DNA from: Lachnospiraceae bacterium
GTDB taxonomy: Bacteria > Bacillota > Clostridia > Lachnospirales > Lachnospiraceae
Reading direction: 5' to 3'
Assembly: GCA_018384375.1 (NCBI GenBank)
Contig: JAHAYJ010000100.1
Span: 1 to 64,000 of the forward strand
DNA: 64,000 bases
In this document: positions 19,315 through 27,707 of the stretch, one piece after another
Layout: each line of letters starts with the position of its first letter
Numbering within the stretch: the first letter of the stretch is position 1
Notes under the pieces: model-generated
What the model was told of the DNA's origin: nothing
Database searches by the model: none
The model's input: only the letters and a program-made list of their open reading frames with translations
Made by a program: the position numbers and the translations under genes

Positions 19315-20373
19315 TTAATACATATTTCTGATCGAGATATCCCTGCGCGCTGCCAGGTCAATAAAAGAGCCGTCATCCACAACACGGACAAGAGGCCTTC
19401 CAAGATGCCAGGGATTGACCATGATAACAGCGGCAACCTGATCATTGCTCAGCATTACATTCATGCCAATCATATGATTTGCAATCTGATAAAGGAAAGG
19501 CTTGAGCAAATCAGTATCATATTTAAATGCGTCCTTTTCAAAGATATCAATTACCTCGAAAGGATTTTTTGATTGACGATAGGTTCTGGGGGAGGTCATT
19601 GCCTCATAAGCATCAACGATAGATATGTATCTTGCATAAATGTCAATCTGCATATCGTGAAGCTTAGAAGGATAGCCGGAACCGTCAAAACGTTCATGAT
19701 GCATAAGAGCAGCATTCAGAATATGTGAATTGATTGGCATATCTCTCAGAAGCTGGAAACCGAGGAAGGTATGCGTTTTCATCTTTTCAAATTCAAGCTG
19801 ACTGAGTTTACCAGGTTTCCAGATTAATTCATTTGGAAGTTTCAGCTTACCAATATCATAAAAGAGGCCACACTGAACAAGAAGAAGTGTTTCTTCTTTT
19901 TTTAGGGAGAACCATGACGCAAATAAACCGGCAAGAAGACCGGAATTCAGGCAGTGGGCGTAGGTTAAGTCGTCCTCCGTCGGAAGCATGTTGTAAAGAT
20001 AATCAAGAAGATAAGCAGGCTTTTCCAGTGTAGAGGAAATATCCTCATAGATTTGCATTAATTCGTCCATTTGGAAAGGGATGCCTTCAAACACAAATTT
20101 TTGCATGATTTCTTTATATCTGGGCATAGCATTATTATATGCTTCCTGAAAAGAGAGAAAGCCCTTGCTTAACCGAATTTTTTCAAATTGCGTAGTGGCA
20201 TAATCGATTTCTTCCATGATTGTGACACAAACGATGGAATGCCGTGCTAATTTGTTAATTACATTGGCATCTACAATTGTTCCGGCAGGAATAATGACTT
20301 CATCTTTGTAATTTTTAACATCGACACCAATTTCCATGCCAGGTTTCAATGCCATTCTTGCAATATCTTTCAT
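19315..20373 (-). CDS. HD-GYP domain protein with altered metal motif
   Basis: The C-terminal two-thirds match an HD-GYP domain, the family of cyclic-di-GMP phosphodiesterases. Visible motifs are KTHTFLG, HHERFDGSGYP and VDAYEAMTSPRTYR. However, the eponymous HD pair reads YD (LFYDIGKLKLP), so one metal-binding His is replaced by Tyr; activity may be lost or altered. The N-terminal part (about 1-130) has no recognised domain, though its beginning (ALKPGMEIGVDV) is common in HD-GYP proteins. I use ATG 20373, which has GGAG 8 bases upstream; ATG 20397 has none. It is a single gene divergent from 20540. Confidence 0.82.
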   Translation of the reverse strand: MKDIARMALKPGMEIGVDVKNYKDEVIIPAGTIVDANVINKLARHSIVCVTIMEEIDYATTQFEKIRLSKGFLSFQEAYNNAMPRYKEIMQKFVFEGIPFQMDELMQIYEDISSTLEKPAYLLDYLYNMLPTEDDLTYAHCLNSGLLAGLFASWFSLKKEETLLLVQCGLFYDIGKLKLPNELIWKPGKLSQLEFEKMKTHTFLGFQLLRDMPINSHILNAALMHHERFDGSGYPSKLHDMQIDIYARYISIVDAYEAMTSPRTYRQSKNPFEVIDIFEKDAFKYDTDLLKPFLYQIANHMIGMNVMLSNDQVAAVIMVNPWHLGRPLVRVVDDGSFIDLAARRDISIRNMY

Positions 20374-20397
20374 GGTGTTCGCTCCATTGTCTGACAT

Positions 20398-20441
20398 TTA
20401 AGTATATATTTTCATAATACTTATACAATTTTAAGTATAAG
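20398..20441 (-). repeat. Direct and inverted repeats upstream of the HD-GYP gene
   Basis: TTAAGTATA occurs at 20398-20406 and again at 20431-20439, 33 bases apart, and CTTATAC (20420-20426) with GTATAAG (20435-20441) forms an inverted repeat over the predicted -10. The region is very AT-rich, so chance is possible, but the placement suits a regulator site. Confidence 0.35.
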
Positions 20442-20461
20442 ATATTCTTCTGATTTGTCAA
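20434..20461 (-). promoter_or_regulatory. Predicted sigma-A promoter for the HD-GYP gene
   Basis: On the - strand, TTGACA (20461-20456) and TATACT (20439-20434) are 16 bases apart, about 60 bases upstream of the chosen start. Confidence 0.55.
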
Positions 20462-20470
20462 TATTTTACT

Positions 20471-20498
20471 TTGGTAAAATAATAATTTATGGTATGAT
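20471..20498 (+). promoter_or_regulatory. Possible sigma-A promoter for the GerW cluster
   Basis: TTGGTA (20471-20476) and TATGAT (20493-20498) are 16 bases apart and 42 bases before the ATG at 20540. The -35 is imperfect. A sporulation sigma factor could instead be used, but I cannot distinguish that. Confidence 0.4.
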
Positions 20499-20539
20499 TA
20501 TTCAATAAGCAGATTACCTGCAGGATAGGTGTTGAAGGA

Positions 20540-20878
20540 ATGAAATTTTATAGATATTTGTATATTGGAGACACAATTAAGAATCCAAGTAAAATAAAGT
20601 GGAAACTGAAGCACCATGCGGGGGTTCAGGCTTATGTCATAAGCATAGCCGCAGGTGATGACCAACTGGAAATATTTCACAGTGCCTACTTAAAGCAGAA
20701 ATATTTTAGAAAACATTCCCCCATTGTAGTTGGGATTGCATCAAATTATGATGAGGCAGTACAGATTGTTATGAAGATTACACAGGAATGCCTGGAAAGA
20801 ACGGGAAACTGCAATTTAAAGGAATATTTAAAGGAAAAAGTCAGAATGAAAAGTATTAGCGATGGAGTAAATGTATGA
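20540..20878 (+). CDS. Conserved-looking hypothetical protein of the GerW cluster
   Basis: I do not recognise this 112-residue soluble protein. It begins MKFYRYLYIGDTIKNPSKIKWKL, has a mixed alpha/beta pattern with a hydrophobic core strand (QAYVISIAA), and a charged helical C-terminus. GAAGGA precedes the ATG. Its stop overlaps the start of the next gene as ATGA. Being first in a tight cluster with a DUF2953 protein and GerW, it may share their envelope or sporulation role, but this is inference from position. Confidence 0.72.
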   Translation: MKFYRYLYIGDTIKNPSKIKWKLKHHAGVQAYVISIAAGDDQLEIFHSAYLKQKYFRKHSPIVVGIASNYDEAVQIVMKITQECLERTGNCNLKEYLKEKVRMKSISDGVNV

Positions 20879-21816
20879 TTTCCGTTTTATTATCCATATT
20901 AAAAATATTGGGAATTGTTTTGCTGGTTCTGCTTGGAATCCTGCTGGTATTCCTTTTGCTGATACTTTTTGTGCCGGTGCGATACAAGGTGTCGGCAGAG
21001 CGGGATAGCGGGGATGAGCAGACACTGCAAGCACAGGTTAAGATCACCTGGCTTTTTCATATTCTGAATATGTTATATTCTTATCCGGATGCGGCTTACT
21101 TGAGAGTCAGGGTATTTATTTTCACAGTGTTTCGTTCTGATCAGGAAAAAAAGTCTCCTGATAAAAAGAAAGTAGATACAGCTTCCAAGGCTTCAGAGGA
21201 AAATAAAGAAGATCACAAAGATAAGACGGAAGAAAAGGAAGCTGTGAGGGAAGATGGTAAGGGAACAGAAGAAGACAGAAAAAGCAAGGAAATATTAAAG
21301 GGCAATACAGAATCAGGTAAAGAGACGCCTTTTAAAGAGCCGACTAAGGAAGAACCAAATAGGAGAAGCTTCTTTGAAAAGCTTTTTTCCATGCTCAAAA
21401 ATATTAAGTACACAATCATTAAAATATATGATAAGATAAAACATATTCTAAAAAATATCGAGTATTATCTGAAGGTGATCAGAAGCGAGACCTTTCAAAG
21501 GGCTTTTGGCGTATGTAGTGAGCAGACAATAGCGTTGCTTAACGGTATCAAACCGAAAAAACTGAGGGGAAATCTGGTGATCGGTACTGGTGATCCGGCT
21601 AGCACAGGACAGATTTTGGCGGTTTATGGTATGCTGTATCCTGTAATTGGGGATCATATTAATATTACGCCGGATTTTGAAAGACAGATTGTGGAGGGGA
21701 ATCTTTTAATAAAGGGGCGGATTACCGCATGGAAACTGTTGAAGACCGCATGGAAGGTATATTTTAATAGAGACATACGTCGAGTTATCAAATTGTTAAA
21801 AAGGGAGGAAGCGTAA
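20875..21816 (+). CDS. DUF2953 domain-containing protein (YtfI-like)
   Basis: A 313-residue protein with an N-terminal transmembrane segment (about 5-33) followed by PVRYKVSAE, a long Lys/Glu/Asp-rich low-complexity stretch (about 85-165) and a C-terminal domain with KKLRGNLVIGTGDPASTGQ and INITPDFERQIVEG, which is the DUF2953 pattern. In Bacillus the corresponding ytfI lies directly before ytfJ (gerW), the same order as here. Function is unknown; the link with GerW suggests spore or germination biology. Both ends overlap neighbouring genes (ATGA and TAATG). Confidence 0.82.
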   Translation: MISVLLSILKILGIVLLVLLGILLVFLLLILFVPVRYKVSAERDSGDEQTLQAQVKITWLFHILNMLYSYPDAAYLRVRVFIFTVFRSDQEKKSPDKKKVDTASKASEENKEDHKDKTEEKEAVREDGKGTEEDRKSKEILKGNTESGKETPFKEPTKEEPNRRSFFEKLFSMLKNIKYTIIKIYDKIKHILKNIEYYLKVIRSETFQRAFGVCSEQTIALLNGIKPKKLRGNLVIGTGDPASTGQILAVYGMLYPVIGDHINITPDFERQIVEGNLLIKGRITAWKLLKTAWKVYFNRDIRRVIKLLKREEA

Positions 21817-22217
21817 TGGCAGAAAATAATTTTACAGGGGTGATTGAATCCTTAATGAAAGGAATGAATACTGTCTTATCTACGAAGACGGTGGTAGGGG
21901 AGGCAACAAAAATTGGAGATACGATCATTCTTCCCCTTGTGGATGTTACCTTTGGAGTAGGAGCCGGCGCTAATGTCGGAGATAAAAAGAATGGTGGAGC
22001 AGGCGGATTCTCAGGGAAATTGACACCTAGCGCTGTCCTGGTAATCAAAAACGGAAGTACTAAGCTCGTAAATATTAAGAATCAGGATACAGTTACCAAA
22101 GTGCTTGATATGATACCTGATATTGTTGATAAATTTACTGCGCCTAAGGAAGAGATGATCGATGACGATGATGCAGTTGATATTGCTTTTCCTGAAGAGA
22201 CGGATGACAAGCAATAA
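21816..22217 (+). CDS. gerW: GerW family sporulation protein (YtfJ)
   Basis: A 133-residue YtfJ/GerW protein. The conserved block starts VGEATKIGDTIILPLVDVTFGVGAGAN and continues through a Gly-rich turn to LTPSAVLVI. In Bacillus the protein is made in the forespore and affects spore germination. Its start overlaps the DUF2953 stop (TAATG). The C-terminus is acidic. Presence of this gene suggests an endospore-forming lineage, although the family also occurs in bacteria not seen to sporulate. Confidence 0.9.
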   Translation: MAENNFTGVIESLMKGMNTVLSTKTVVGEATKIGDTIILPLVDVTFGVGAGANVGDKKNGGAGGFSGKLTPSAVLVIKNGSTKLVNIKNQDTVTKVLDMIPDIVDKFTAPKEEMIDDDDAVDIAFPEETDDKQ

Positions 22218-22269
22218 TTTGAAATATTTTGCATAATATATAGTAAAATGCACAGGTGAGTTGGTATGC

Positions 22270-22413
22270 ATGAAAAAACTGATAGGATTTATCGCTTTCT
22301 GGATCGCAGTCGGAATGTTGCTCATGCTTTTCCTGGCGCACCATTATTTGATAGGTTTGATTATTATTGCGCTTTTGCTGCTGATTGGGTATAATTTCTA
22401 CTACTGTGACTGA
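22270..22413 (+). CDS. Small membrane protein, 47 residues
   Basis: A short frame with ATG at 22270 and TGA at 22411 encodes about 47 residues that are almost wholly hydrophobic, with two likely transmembrane helices (GFIAFWIAVGMLLMLFL, then LIGLIIIALLLLIGY) joined by a short HH-containing turn and ending YYCD. AGGTGA lies about 10 bases upstream. It fills the gap between gerW and the J-domain gene, and its hydrophobic coding bias makes a chance frame unlikely. Function unknown. Confidence 0.62.
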   Translation: MKKLIGFIAFWIAVGMLLMLFLAHHYLIGLIIIALLLLIGYNFYYCD

Positions 22414-22438
22414 GAGAAAGAAAGATGTGGCTACGATT

Positions 22439-23008
22439 ATGGGAAAAGCAGAAAAGGCCATCAAGGAGCAGGACTTTGAAAAAGTACTTGTGGATGGCAG
22501 CAAGGAAGAACTTGGTGAATTAAAAGCGTGGTTGTTCAAGGAAAATATTCGATTGGAGCTCGAGAGAAGTGAATTGAATCGGATGAAGGACAAGCTGCTG
22601 AAAGAGAGACAACAATTTCAAACAGAAATGACGGAAGTGAATCATCGGCTTGTTATTGAGAGAAAACGCCTGAAGCAGGATGAAGCTTTCTTTGATAAAA
22701 AGATGGAGATCCTGAAAAATGGATTTTCACAGCTGGAAGCGGACCGAAAAAAAATGGAAAGAGAGAGACTGCAGTTTGAGGCGGAGAGAAGTGCCCATTC
22801 ATCAGCAATTAGACAGGATAAGAACACTGCACTGGCAGAAATGTTGTTCCAGGGTGTGAATAGCCAGCTCGCATTGAAAAAGCGATATAAGGATCTGATT
22901 AAAATGTTTCATCCGGATAATATTGCAGGAGATCATGAGATGGTGCTTGTGATTAACCGGATTTATGAGGAATTAAAGCGGGATTATGAAATGGGAAAAC
23001 GAGCATGA
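22439..23008 (+). CDS. Coiled-coil protein with C-terminal J domain
   Basis: The protein of about 190 residues is mostly a long charged coiled coil (LERSELNRMKDKLLKERQ and onward) and ends in a J-domain-like segment containing the HPD motif (LIKMFHPDNIAGDHE) that in DnaJ proteins stimulates Hsp70 ATPase. The HPD is near the C-terminus and the following helix (VLVINRIYEELKRDYE) closes the domain. A truncated J domain after a coiled coil suggests a targeting co-chaperone for DnaK. The start is unclear: ATG 22439, GTG 22427 and TTG 22385 are in frame, none with a strong ribosome binding site. Confidence 0.72.
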   Translation: MGKAEKAIKEQDFEKVLVDGSKEELGELKAWLFKENIRLELERSELNRMKDKLLKERQQFQTEMTEVNHRLVIERKRLKQDEAFFDKKMEILKNGFSQLEADRKKMERERLQFEAERSAHSSAIRQDKNTALAEMLFQGVNSQLALKKRYKDLIKMFHPDNIAGDHEMVLVINRIYEELKRDYEMGKRA

Positions 23009-23059
23009 AGGATGAGCTTGAAGCATTTTCCGGTCATTTGAGAAAAATGAAATTTTTGC

Positions 23060-23088
23060 TTGCATTCTGAATTGTTTTCTGATATTAT
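23060..23088 (+). promoter_or_regulatory. Predicted sigma-A promoter for rpmB
   Basis: TTGCAT (23060-23065) and TATTAT (23083-23088) are 17 bases apart, about 45 bases before the rpmB start. Confidence 0.55.
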
Positions 23089-23132
23089 ACAACTGTTGTG
23101 TGTTTATAATCGAATTGTTAGGAGGTGCAACG

Positions 23133-23318
23133 ATGGCTAAGTGTGATATTTGTGGTAAAGGCGTTCATTTCGGGAACAATGTAAGCCATTCTCATAGAAG
23201 ATCTAACAGAATTTGGAATTCCAACATCAAAAGTGTTAAGTGTAAAGTAAACGGAGCTTCCAAAAGAATGCATGTTTGTACAAACTGCTTAAAGTCCGGA
23301 AAAGTTGAAAGAGCTTAA
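23133..23318 (+). CDS. rpmB: 50S ribosomal protein L28
   Basis: A 61-residue ribosomal protein beginning MAKCDICGKGVHFGNNVSHS, with the zinc-ribbon Cys pairs CDIC (about residue 4) and CTNC (about 51). The ATG at 23133 lies 7-8 bases after TTAGGAGG; an upstream in-frame start is not needed. It is monocistronic, with its own promoter and terminator, and sits beside asp23-fakA-recG as in many Firmicutes. Confidence 0.97.
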   Translation: MAKCDICGKGVHFGNNVSHSHRRSNRIWNSNIKSVKCKVNGASKRMHVCTNCLKSGKVERA

Positions 23319-23329
23319 GCTATTTTTAA

Positions 23330-23360
23330 AAAAAAGCTGACCAGTAAGGTCAGTTTTTTT
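23330..23360 (+). terminator. Rho-independent terminator after rpmB
   Basis: The stem AAAAAAGCTGACC/GGTCAGTTTTTTT with a 5-base loop ends in a T-run, shortly after the rpmB stop. The A-run on the left would allow some reverse termination too. Confidence 0.85.
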
Positions 23361-23441
23361 ATGCAAAGAAAAATATAGTTTCTTTTTTTCCTTTTTACGG
23401 TTATAATAAGCTATATATGTTCAAAATATAAGGAGGCGCCT

Positions 23442-23816
23442 ATGAAAAATTCTTCTATGAAGGAAACTTCTATGAATACTCATATGGGGAATATTACAAT
23501 TGATAACGAAGTCATTGCCCAGTATGCCGGCAGTATTGCCATGGAATGCTTTGGTGTTGTGGGAATGGCGGGAATCAATGTGAAAGACGGTCTTGTTAAG
23601 CTTCTTAAAATGGACAGCATGACAAGGGGAATCAATGTATCCATTCAAAATAATAAACTGACGTTGAATTTTCACATAATTCTTGCTTATGGTGTAAGCA
23701 TACTAGCGGTTTCTGATAATCTGATCAGCAACGTAAAATACAAAGTTGAGGAATTCACAGGAATTGAAGTTGAAAAAGTAAACATCTTTGTCGAAGGTGT
23801 TAGAGTGATTGATTAA
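23442..23816 (+). CDS. Asp23/Gls24 family envelope stress response protein
   Basis: A 124-residue Asp23/Gls24 (YloU-like) protein. The family pattern starts at MGNITIDNEVIAQYAGSIA and ends ITGIEVEKVNIFVEGVRV-like, here VEEFTGIEVEKVNIFVEG. Members are membrane-associated and linked to alkaline or cell-wall stress. It is directly upstream of fakA, the same order as yloU-yloV in Bacillus. AAGGAGG gives a clear ribosome binding site. Confidence 0.9.
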   Translation: MKNSSMKETSMNTHMGNITIDNEVIAQYAGSIAMECFGVVGMAGINVKDGLVKLLKMDSMTRGINVSIQNNKLTLNFHIILAYGVSILAVSDNLISNVKYKVEEFTGIEVEKVNIFVEGVRVID

Positions 23817-23828
23817 GGAGGATTTGCT

Positions 23829-25496
23829 GTGATTAATACAATCGACGCTAAGATGCTTGCAAAGATGTTCTTAGCAGGAGCCCAAAATCTGGAATCCAAG
23901 AAGGAATGGATCAATGATCTGAATGTTTTCCCCGTGCCGGACGGTGATACGGGAACCAATATGACGCTTACAATTATGTCAGCCGCCAAAGAGGTTGCTG
24001 TAATGGAAGAACCGGATATGGTATCTCTTTGTAAAGCAATTTCTTCCGGGTCTTTACGAGGTGCCAGAGGAAACTCTGGTGTGATTTTGTCGCAGCTGTT
24101 TCGTGGTTTCACCAAGGTGATTAAAGAAAAGACGGAATTGGATGTAGCTATATTGGCTGACGCCTATGAAAAAGCAGTTGAAACGGCATATAAAGCGGTT
24201 ATGAAGCCCAAAGAAGGAACGATTCTGACGGTTGCAAAGGGTGCGGCAACAAGAGCCAGAGAGCTGGCAGATGAAGGCTGTACGGATCTAAATCTCTTTT
24301 TGGATGAAGTGATTAAATATGCAGATGAAATTCTTCTGCAGACCCCTGAAATGCTGCCTGTTTTAAAACAGGCAGGTGTTGTGGATTCCGGTGGACAGGG
24401 TCTGATGCAGGTGCTGAAGGGAGCATATGAGGCATTCCTTGGCAAGGAGATTGATTTTAGTGTTGAAGCGGCTCCGCAGCAGGCAGCCTCTATACCGAAT
24501 TCGAAGATGCAAGAGGAAGCGGATATTAAATATGGTTATTGTACGGAATTCATCATTATGCTCAGTAGGAATTTCAATATCAAGAATGAGATGGATTTCA
24601 AGGAATACCTGGAATCTATCGGAGATTCTATTGTAGTTGTGGCAGATGATGACGTGGTTAAGGTGCATGTACATACCAATGACCCGGGACTTGCTATTCA
24701 AAAGGCATTGAAGTATGGTGCGCTTTCCAATATGAAGATTGACAATATGCGTCTGGAGCATCAGGAAAAATTGTTCCATGATGGCGTAAAAGCGCAGGAG
24801 GCCTTACAGGAAGAGAAGGAAGAGCAAATGCCTCATAAGGAGGTTGGCTTTATTGCTGTATCTGTAGGTGACGGAATCAATGAGATCTTCAAAGGACTGG
24901 GTGTTGATTATATCATTGAAGGTGGGCAGACTATGAATCCCAGCACAGAGGATATGTTGAATGCAATTGAAAAGGTCAATGCCGACACCATTTTTATCCT
25001 TCCAAACAATAAAAATATCATTTTGGCTGCAAATCAGGCACAGATGATGGTTGAAGATAAGAGGATTATTGTTATTCCCACCAAAACAGTACCGCAGGGG
25101 ATTACCGCAATTATCAATTATGTTCCGGATATGTCACCGGAAGATAATGAAGAAAACATGAAAGCAGAAATTGGAAATGTTAAGACCGGTCAGGTGACTT
25201 ATGCGGTTCGTGATACCGTGATTGATGATAAGGAGATCAAACAGGGAGACTATATGGGAATCGGTGATGCCGGTATTCTTTCTGTAGGTGGCGAGGTTCC
25301 GGATGTTACCTTTAGTATGGTTCGGGAAATGATGAATGAAGATCTTGAACTTATCAGTATTTACTACGGACAGGACATTGCTGAGGATGCAGCGCAGGAG
25401 CTTAAGGAGCGCGTGGAAGAAGCTTTCCCTGGATGCGATGTAGAACTGCAGTATGGTGGACAGCCGATTTATTATTACATTATTTCAGCAGAGTAA
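23829..25496 (+). CDS. fakA: DAK2/fatty acid kinase catalytic subunit FakA (YloV)
   Basis: A 555-residue DhaL-fold kinase. The nucleotide/metal motif DGDTGTNMTLT is near residue 38, followed by SLRGARGNSGVILSQ and VDSGGQGL, and the C-terminal half is the DegV-like/FakA tail domain. FakA phosphorylates fatty acids held by a FakB (DegV) protein to make acyl phosphates for phospholipid synthesis; a DegV protein lies at 27708. The GTG start is 7 bases from AAGGAGG. The gene follows asp23 closely. Confidence 0.88.
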   Translation: MINTIDAKMLAKMFLAGAQNLESKKEWINDLNVFPVPDGDTGTNMTLTIMSAAKEVAVMEEPDMVSLCKAISSGSLRGARGNSGVILSQLFRGFTKVIKEKTELDVAILADAYEKAVETAYKAVMKPKEGTILTVAKGAATRARELADEGCTDLNLFLDEVIKYADEILLQTPEMLPVLKQAGVVDSGGQGLMQVLKGAYEAFLGKEIDFSVEAAPQQAASIPNSKMQEEADIKYGYCTEFIIMLSRNFNIKNEMDFKEYLESIGDSIVVVADDDVVKVHVHTNDPGLAIQKALKYGALSNMKIDNMRLEHQEKLFHDGVKAQEALQEEKEEQMPHKEVGFIAVSVGDGINEIFKGLGVDYIIEGGQTMNPSTEDMLNAIEKVNADTIFILPNNKNIILAANQAQMMVEDKRIIVIPTKTVPQGITAIINYVPDMSPEDNEENMKAEIGNVKTGQVTYAVRDTVIDDKEIKQGDYMGIGDAGILSVGGEVPDVTFSMVREMMNEDLELISIYYGQDIAEDAAQELKERVEEAFPGCDVELQYGGQPIYYYIISAE

Positions 25497-25519
25497 ACAA
25501 TATCAAAATGGAACTTTTC

Positions 25520-25576
25520 GCAAAAAGAATTGCTTCTTTTTGCACGAATAAAAAGGGCGGGGCATCCGTCCTTTTT
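25520..25576 (+). terminator. Two tandem hairpins, terminator before recG
   Basis: The first hairpin is GCAAAAAGAA (25520-25529) with TTCTTTTTGC (25534-25543), a perfect 10-bp stem. The second, AAAAAGGGCGG with CCGTCCTTTTT (25550-25576), is a conventional terminator. Together they separate fakA from recG. A further small hairpin, GTAGAA/TTCTAC, lies at 25591-25607. Confidence 0.75.
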
Positions 25577-25632
25577 GCATAATTAGAAACGTAGAAAAGA
25601 ATTCTACATAAAGTGGTTATGAGGAATGCCAG

Positions 25633-27693
25633 ATGAAATGTTCAGATGACATTATATGTTTAAAGGGAATCGGGGAAAAGACAGCACAGCTCTTTTATCG
25701 GATCGGTATCCATACAGTAAAGGATTTACTGGAGTTTTATCCCAGGGATTATCAGACATTTGAACCGCCCATCAGCATGAAAGATGCGAAGGATGGCGAG
25801 ATTGTAACACTTAATCTTACGCTCCCGAATTCATTTAGGTGGAAAAAGGTAAAAAATCTTTCGATTGGTACCGGCGAAGGCAGCGATGGGGAAAATCTTG
25901 TTTCCATCATATATTTCAATACGCCTTATCTGAAGAAACAGCTGGTGGCGGGCAACTCCTATTTATTTCGGGGAAGGATCAAGTGTCAGAACGGTAAATA
26001 CCATATGGATCAGCCAAAACTATTTACCTGGGACGAGTACCGTGAAAAAATGGGAGTGCTTCAGCCCTGTTATTCACTTACGGCCGGATTGACTAACAGA
26101 ACCGTAATAAAAGCTGTGGAGCAGGCATTTAATGGCTATGAGGAGAAGGATTATCTGCCTGAATACATTAGAGATACCTATCAGCTGCTTCCGCTATATC
26201 AGGCCAAATGGAAGATTCATTTTCCAAGGGACTGGGAGGAAATGATGAAAGCCAGAAAGCGACTGGTATTTGATGAGTTTTTTTTGTTTTTGATTGGCAT
26301 AAGGCATAAAAAGGAGCAGAATGAGGAACTGGATACCGATTATCCCATGCTTGAGACAGCTGAACCGGAAAGACTCATTGAAAAACTTCCATACAGACTT
26401 ACCCGTGCACAGACCAGGGTCTGGAAGGAAATCAAGGCGGATCTTACAAGCGGAAAATGCATGAACAGACTTGTGCAGGGGGATGTAGGATCCGGGAAAA
26501 CAATTTTAGCTTTTCTTTCTCTTTTGCTAACGGTAACGAACGGCTATCAAGGTGCGCTGATGGCGCCTACAGAAATTTTGGCATCGCAGCATTATGATCA
26601 GTTAGTTGAAATGACGAAAAAATATCATTTGCCGTTTCAGCCGGTACTGCTTACTGGATCGCTTGGAGCGACTGCAAGGCGGGAAATCTATCATCGTATC
26701 GAGTCAGGAGAAGCCAATGTGATCATTGGAACTCATGCATTGATACAGGAAAAGGTTACTTATCAAAAGCTTGGAATGGTCATCACGGATGAACAGCATC
26801 GTTTTGGAGTCCGGCAAAGAGAAGCCCTAAACGGAAAAGGCGGACGCACCCATGTCCTTGTAATGAGCGCTACCCCGATTCCCCGTACGCTGGCAATTAT
26901 TTTATATGGTGATCTGCATCTTTCTGTGGTAGATGAACTTCCGGCAGACAGAATTCCCATCAAAAATTGCGTTGTGGGGACCTCTTATCGAAAAAAGGCT
27001 TATGAATTTATCACACAGCAGGTTGATATGGGAAGACAGGTCTATATCATCTGTCCCATGGTAGAAGCCGGGGAAGAAGGGACGGAAGGTCTCGAAAATG
27101 TAGTGGAATACGGAGAGAAGTTAAAGGGAATATTACCTTCGAAAATTCATGTGGAGATTCTTCACGGGAAGATGAAGCCTGCGGAGAAAAAAAGAATTAT
27201 GGAAGCTTTTGCGGCGGGAGATATTCATGTACTTGTATCGACAACGGTAATCGAAGTGGGAATCAATGTTCCCAATGCGACTGTCATGATGGTAGAGAAT
27301 GCAGAGAGATTTGGTCTGGCACAGCTTCATCAGCTTCGCGGAAGAATTGGAAGGGGAAAGGAACAATCCTACTGCATCTTCATAAACGGTTCCGAAAAGG
27401 AAAAATCCATGGAGCGGCTCAAAATTTTAAATCAGTCCAATGATGGATTTTATATTGCAGAAAAAGATTTGAGCCTTCGCGGTCCAGGTGATCTTTTCGG
27501 TATTCGGCAAAGCGGTATTCTGGAATTCAGAATTGCAGATATTTATCAGGATGCCGAAATTTTAAAGAAGGTCAGTATTGCAGTGGATGAATTGCTTTTG
27601 AAAGATAAGGATTTAAGGAAGGAAGAGCATGCACTATTAAAACAATATCTGATTGAAAATACGGGGAATTTTGTTGACTTTAGAACAATCTGA
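25633..27693 (+). CDS. recG: ATP-dependent DNA helicase RecG
   Basis: Branch-migration and replication-fork-reversal helicase of 686 residues. It shows the N-terminal wedge/OB region (about 60-150), Walker A GDVGSGKT (about 285), the DEQHRFGVRQR box (about 388), SATPIPRT, and the C-terminal helicase motifs (STTVIEVGINVPNA, QLRGRIGR). Length is normal for RecG. It sits downstream of fakA, and no LexA box was noticed in front of it. Confidence 0.96.
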   Translation: MKCSDDIICLKGIGEKTAQLFYRIGIHTVKDLLEFYPRDYQTFEPPISMKDAKDGEIVTLNLTLPNSFRWKKVKNLSIGTGEGSDGENLVSIIYFNTPYLKKQLVAGNSYLFRGRIKCQNGKYHMDQPKLFTWDEYREKMGVLQPCYSLTAGLTNRTVIKAVEQAFNGYEEKDYLPEYIRDTYQLLPLYQAKWKIHFPRDWEEMMKARKRLVFDEFFLFLIGIRHKKEQNEELDTDYPMLETAEPERLIEKLPYRLTRAQTRVWKEIKADLTSGKCMNRLVQGDVGSGKTILAFLSLLLTVTNGYQGALMAPTEILASQHYDQLVEMTKKYHLPFQPVLLTGSLGATARREIYHRIESGEANVIIGTHALIQEKVTYQKLGMVITDEQHRFGVRQREALNGKGGRTHVLVMSATPIPRTLAIILYGDLHLSVVDELPADRIPIKNCVVGTSYRKKAYEFITQQVDMGRQVYIICPMVEAGEEGTEGLENVVEYGEKLKGILPSKIHVEILHGKMKPAEKKRIMEAFAAGDIHVLVSTTVIEVGINVPNATVMMVENAERFGLAQLHQLRGRIGRGKEQSYCIFINGSEKEKSMERLKILNQSNDGFYIAEKDLSLRGPGDLFGIRQSGILEFRIADIYQDAEILKKVSIAVDELLLKDKDLRKEEHALLKQYLIENTGNFVDFRTI

Positions 27694-27707
27694 AAGTAAA
27701 CTGAAAA

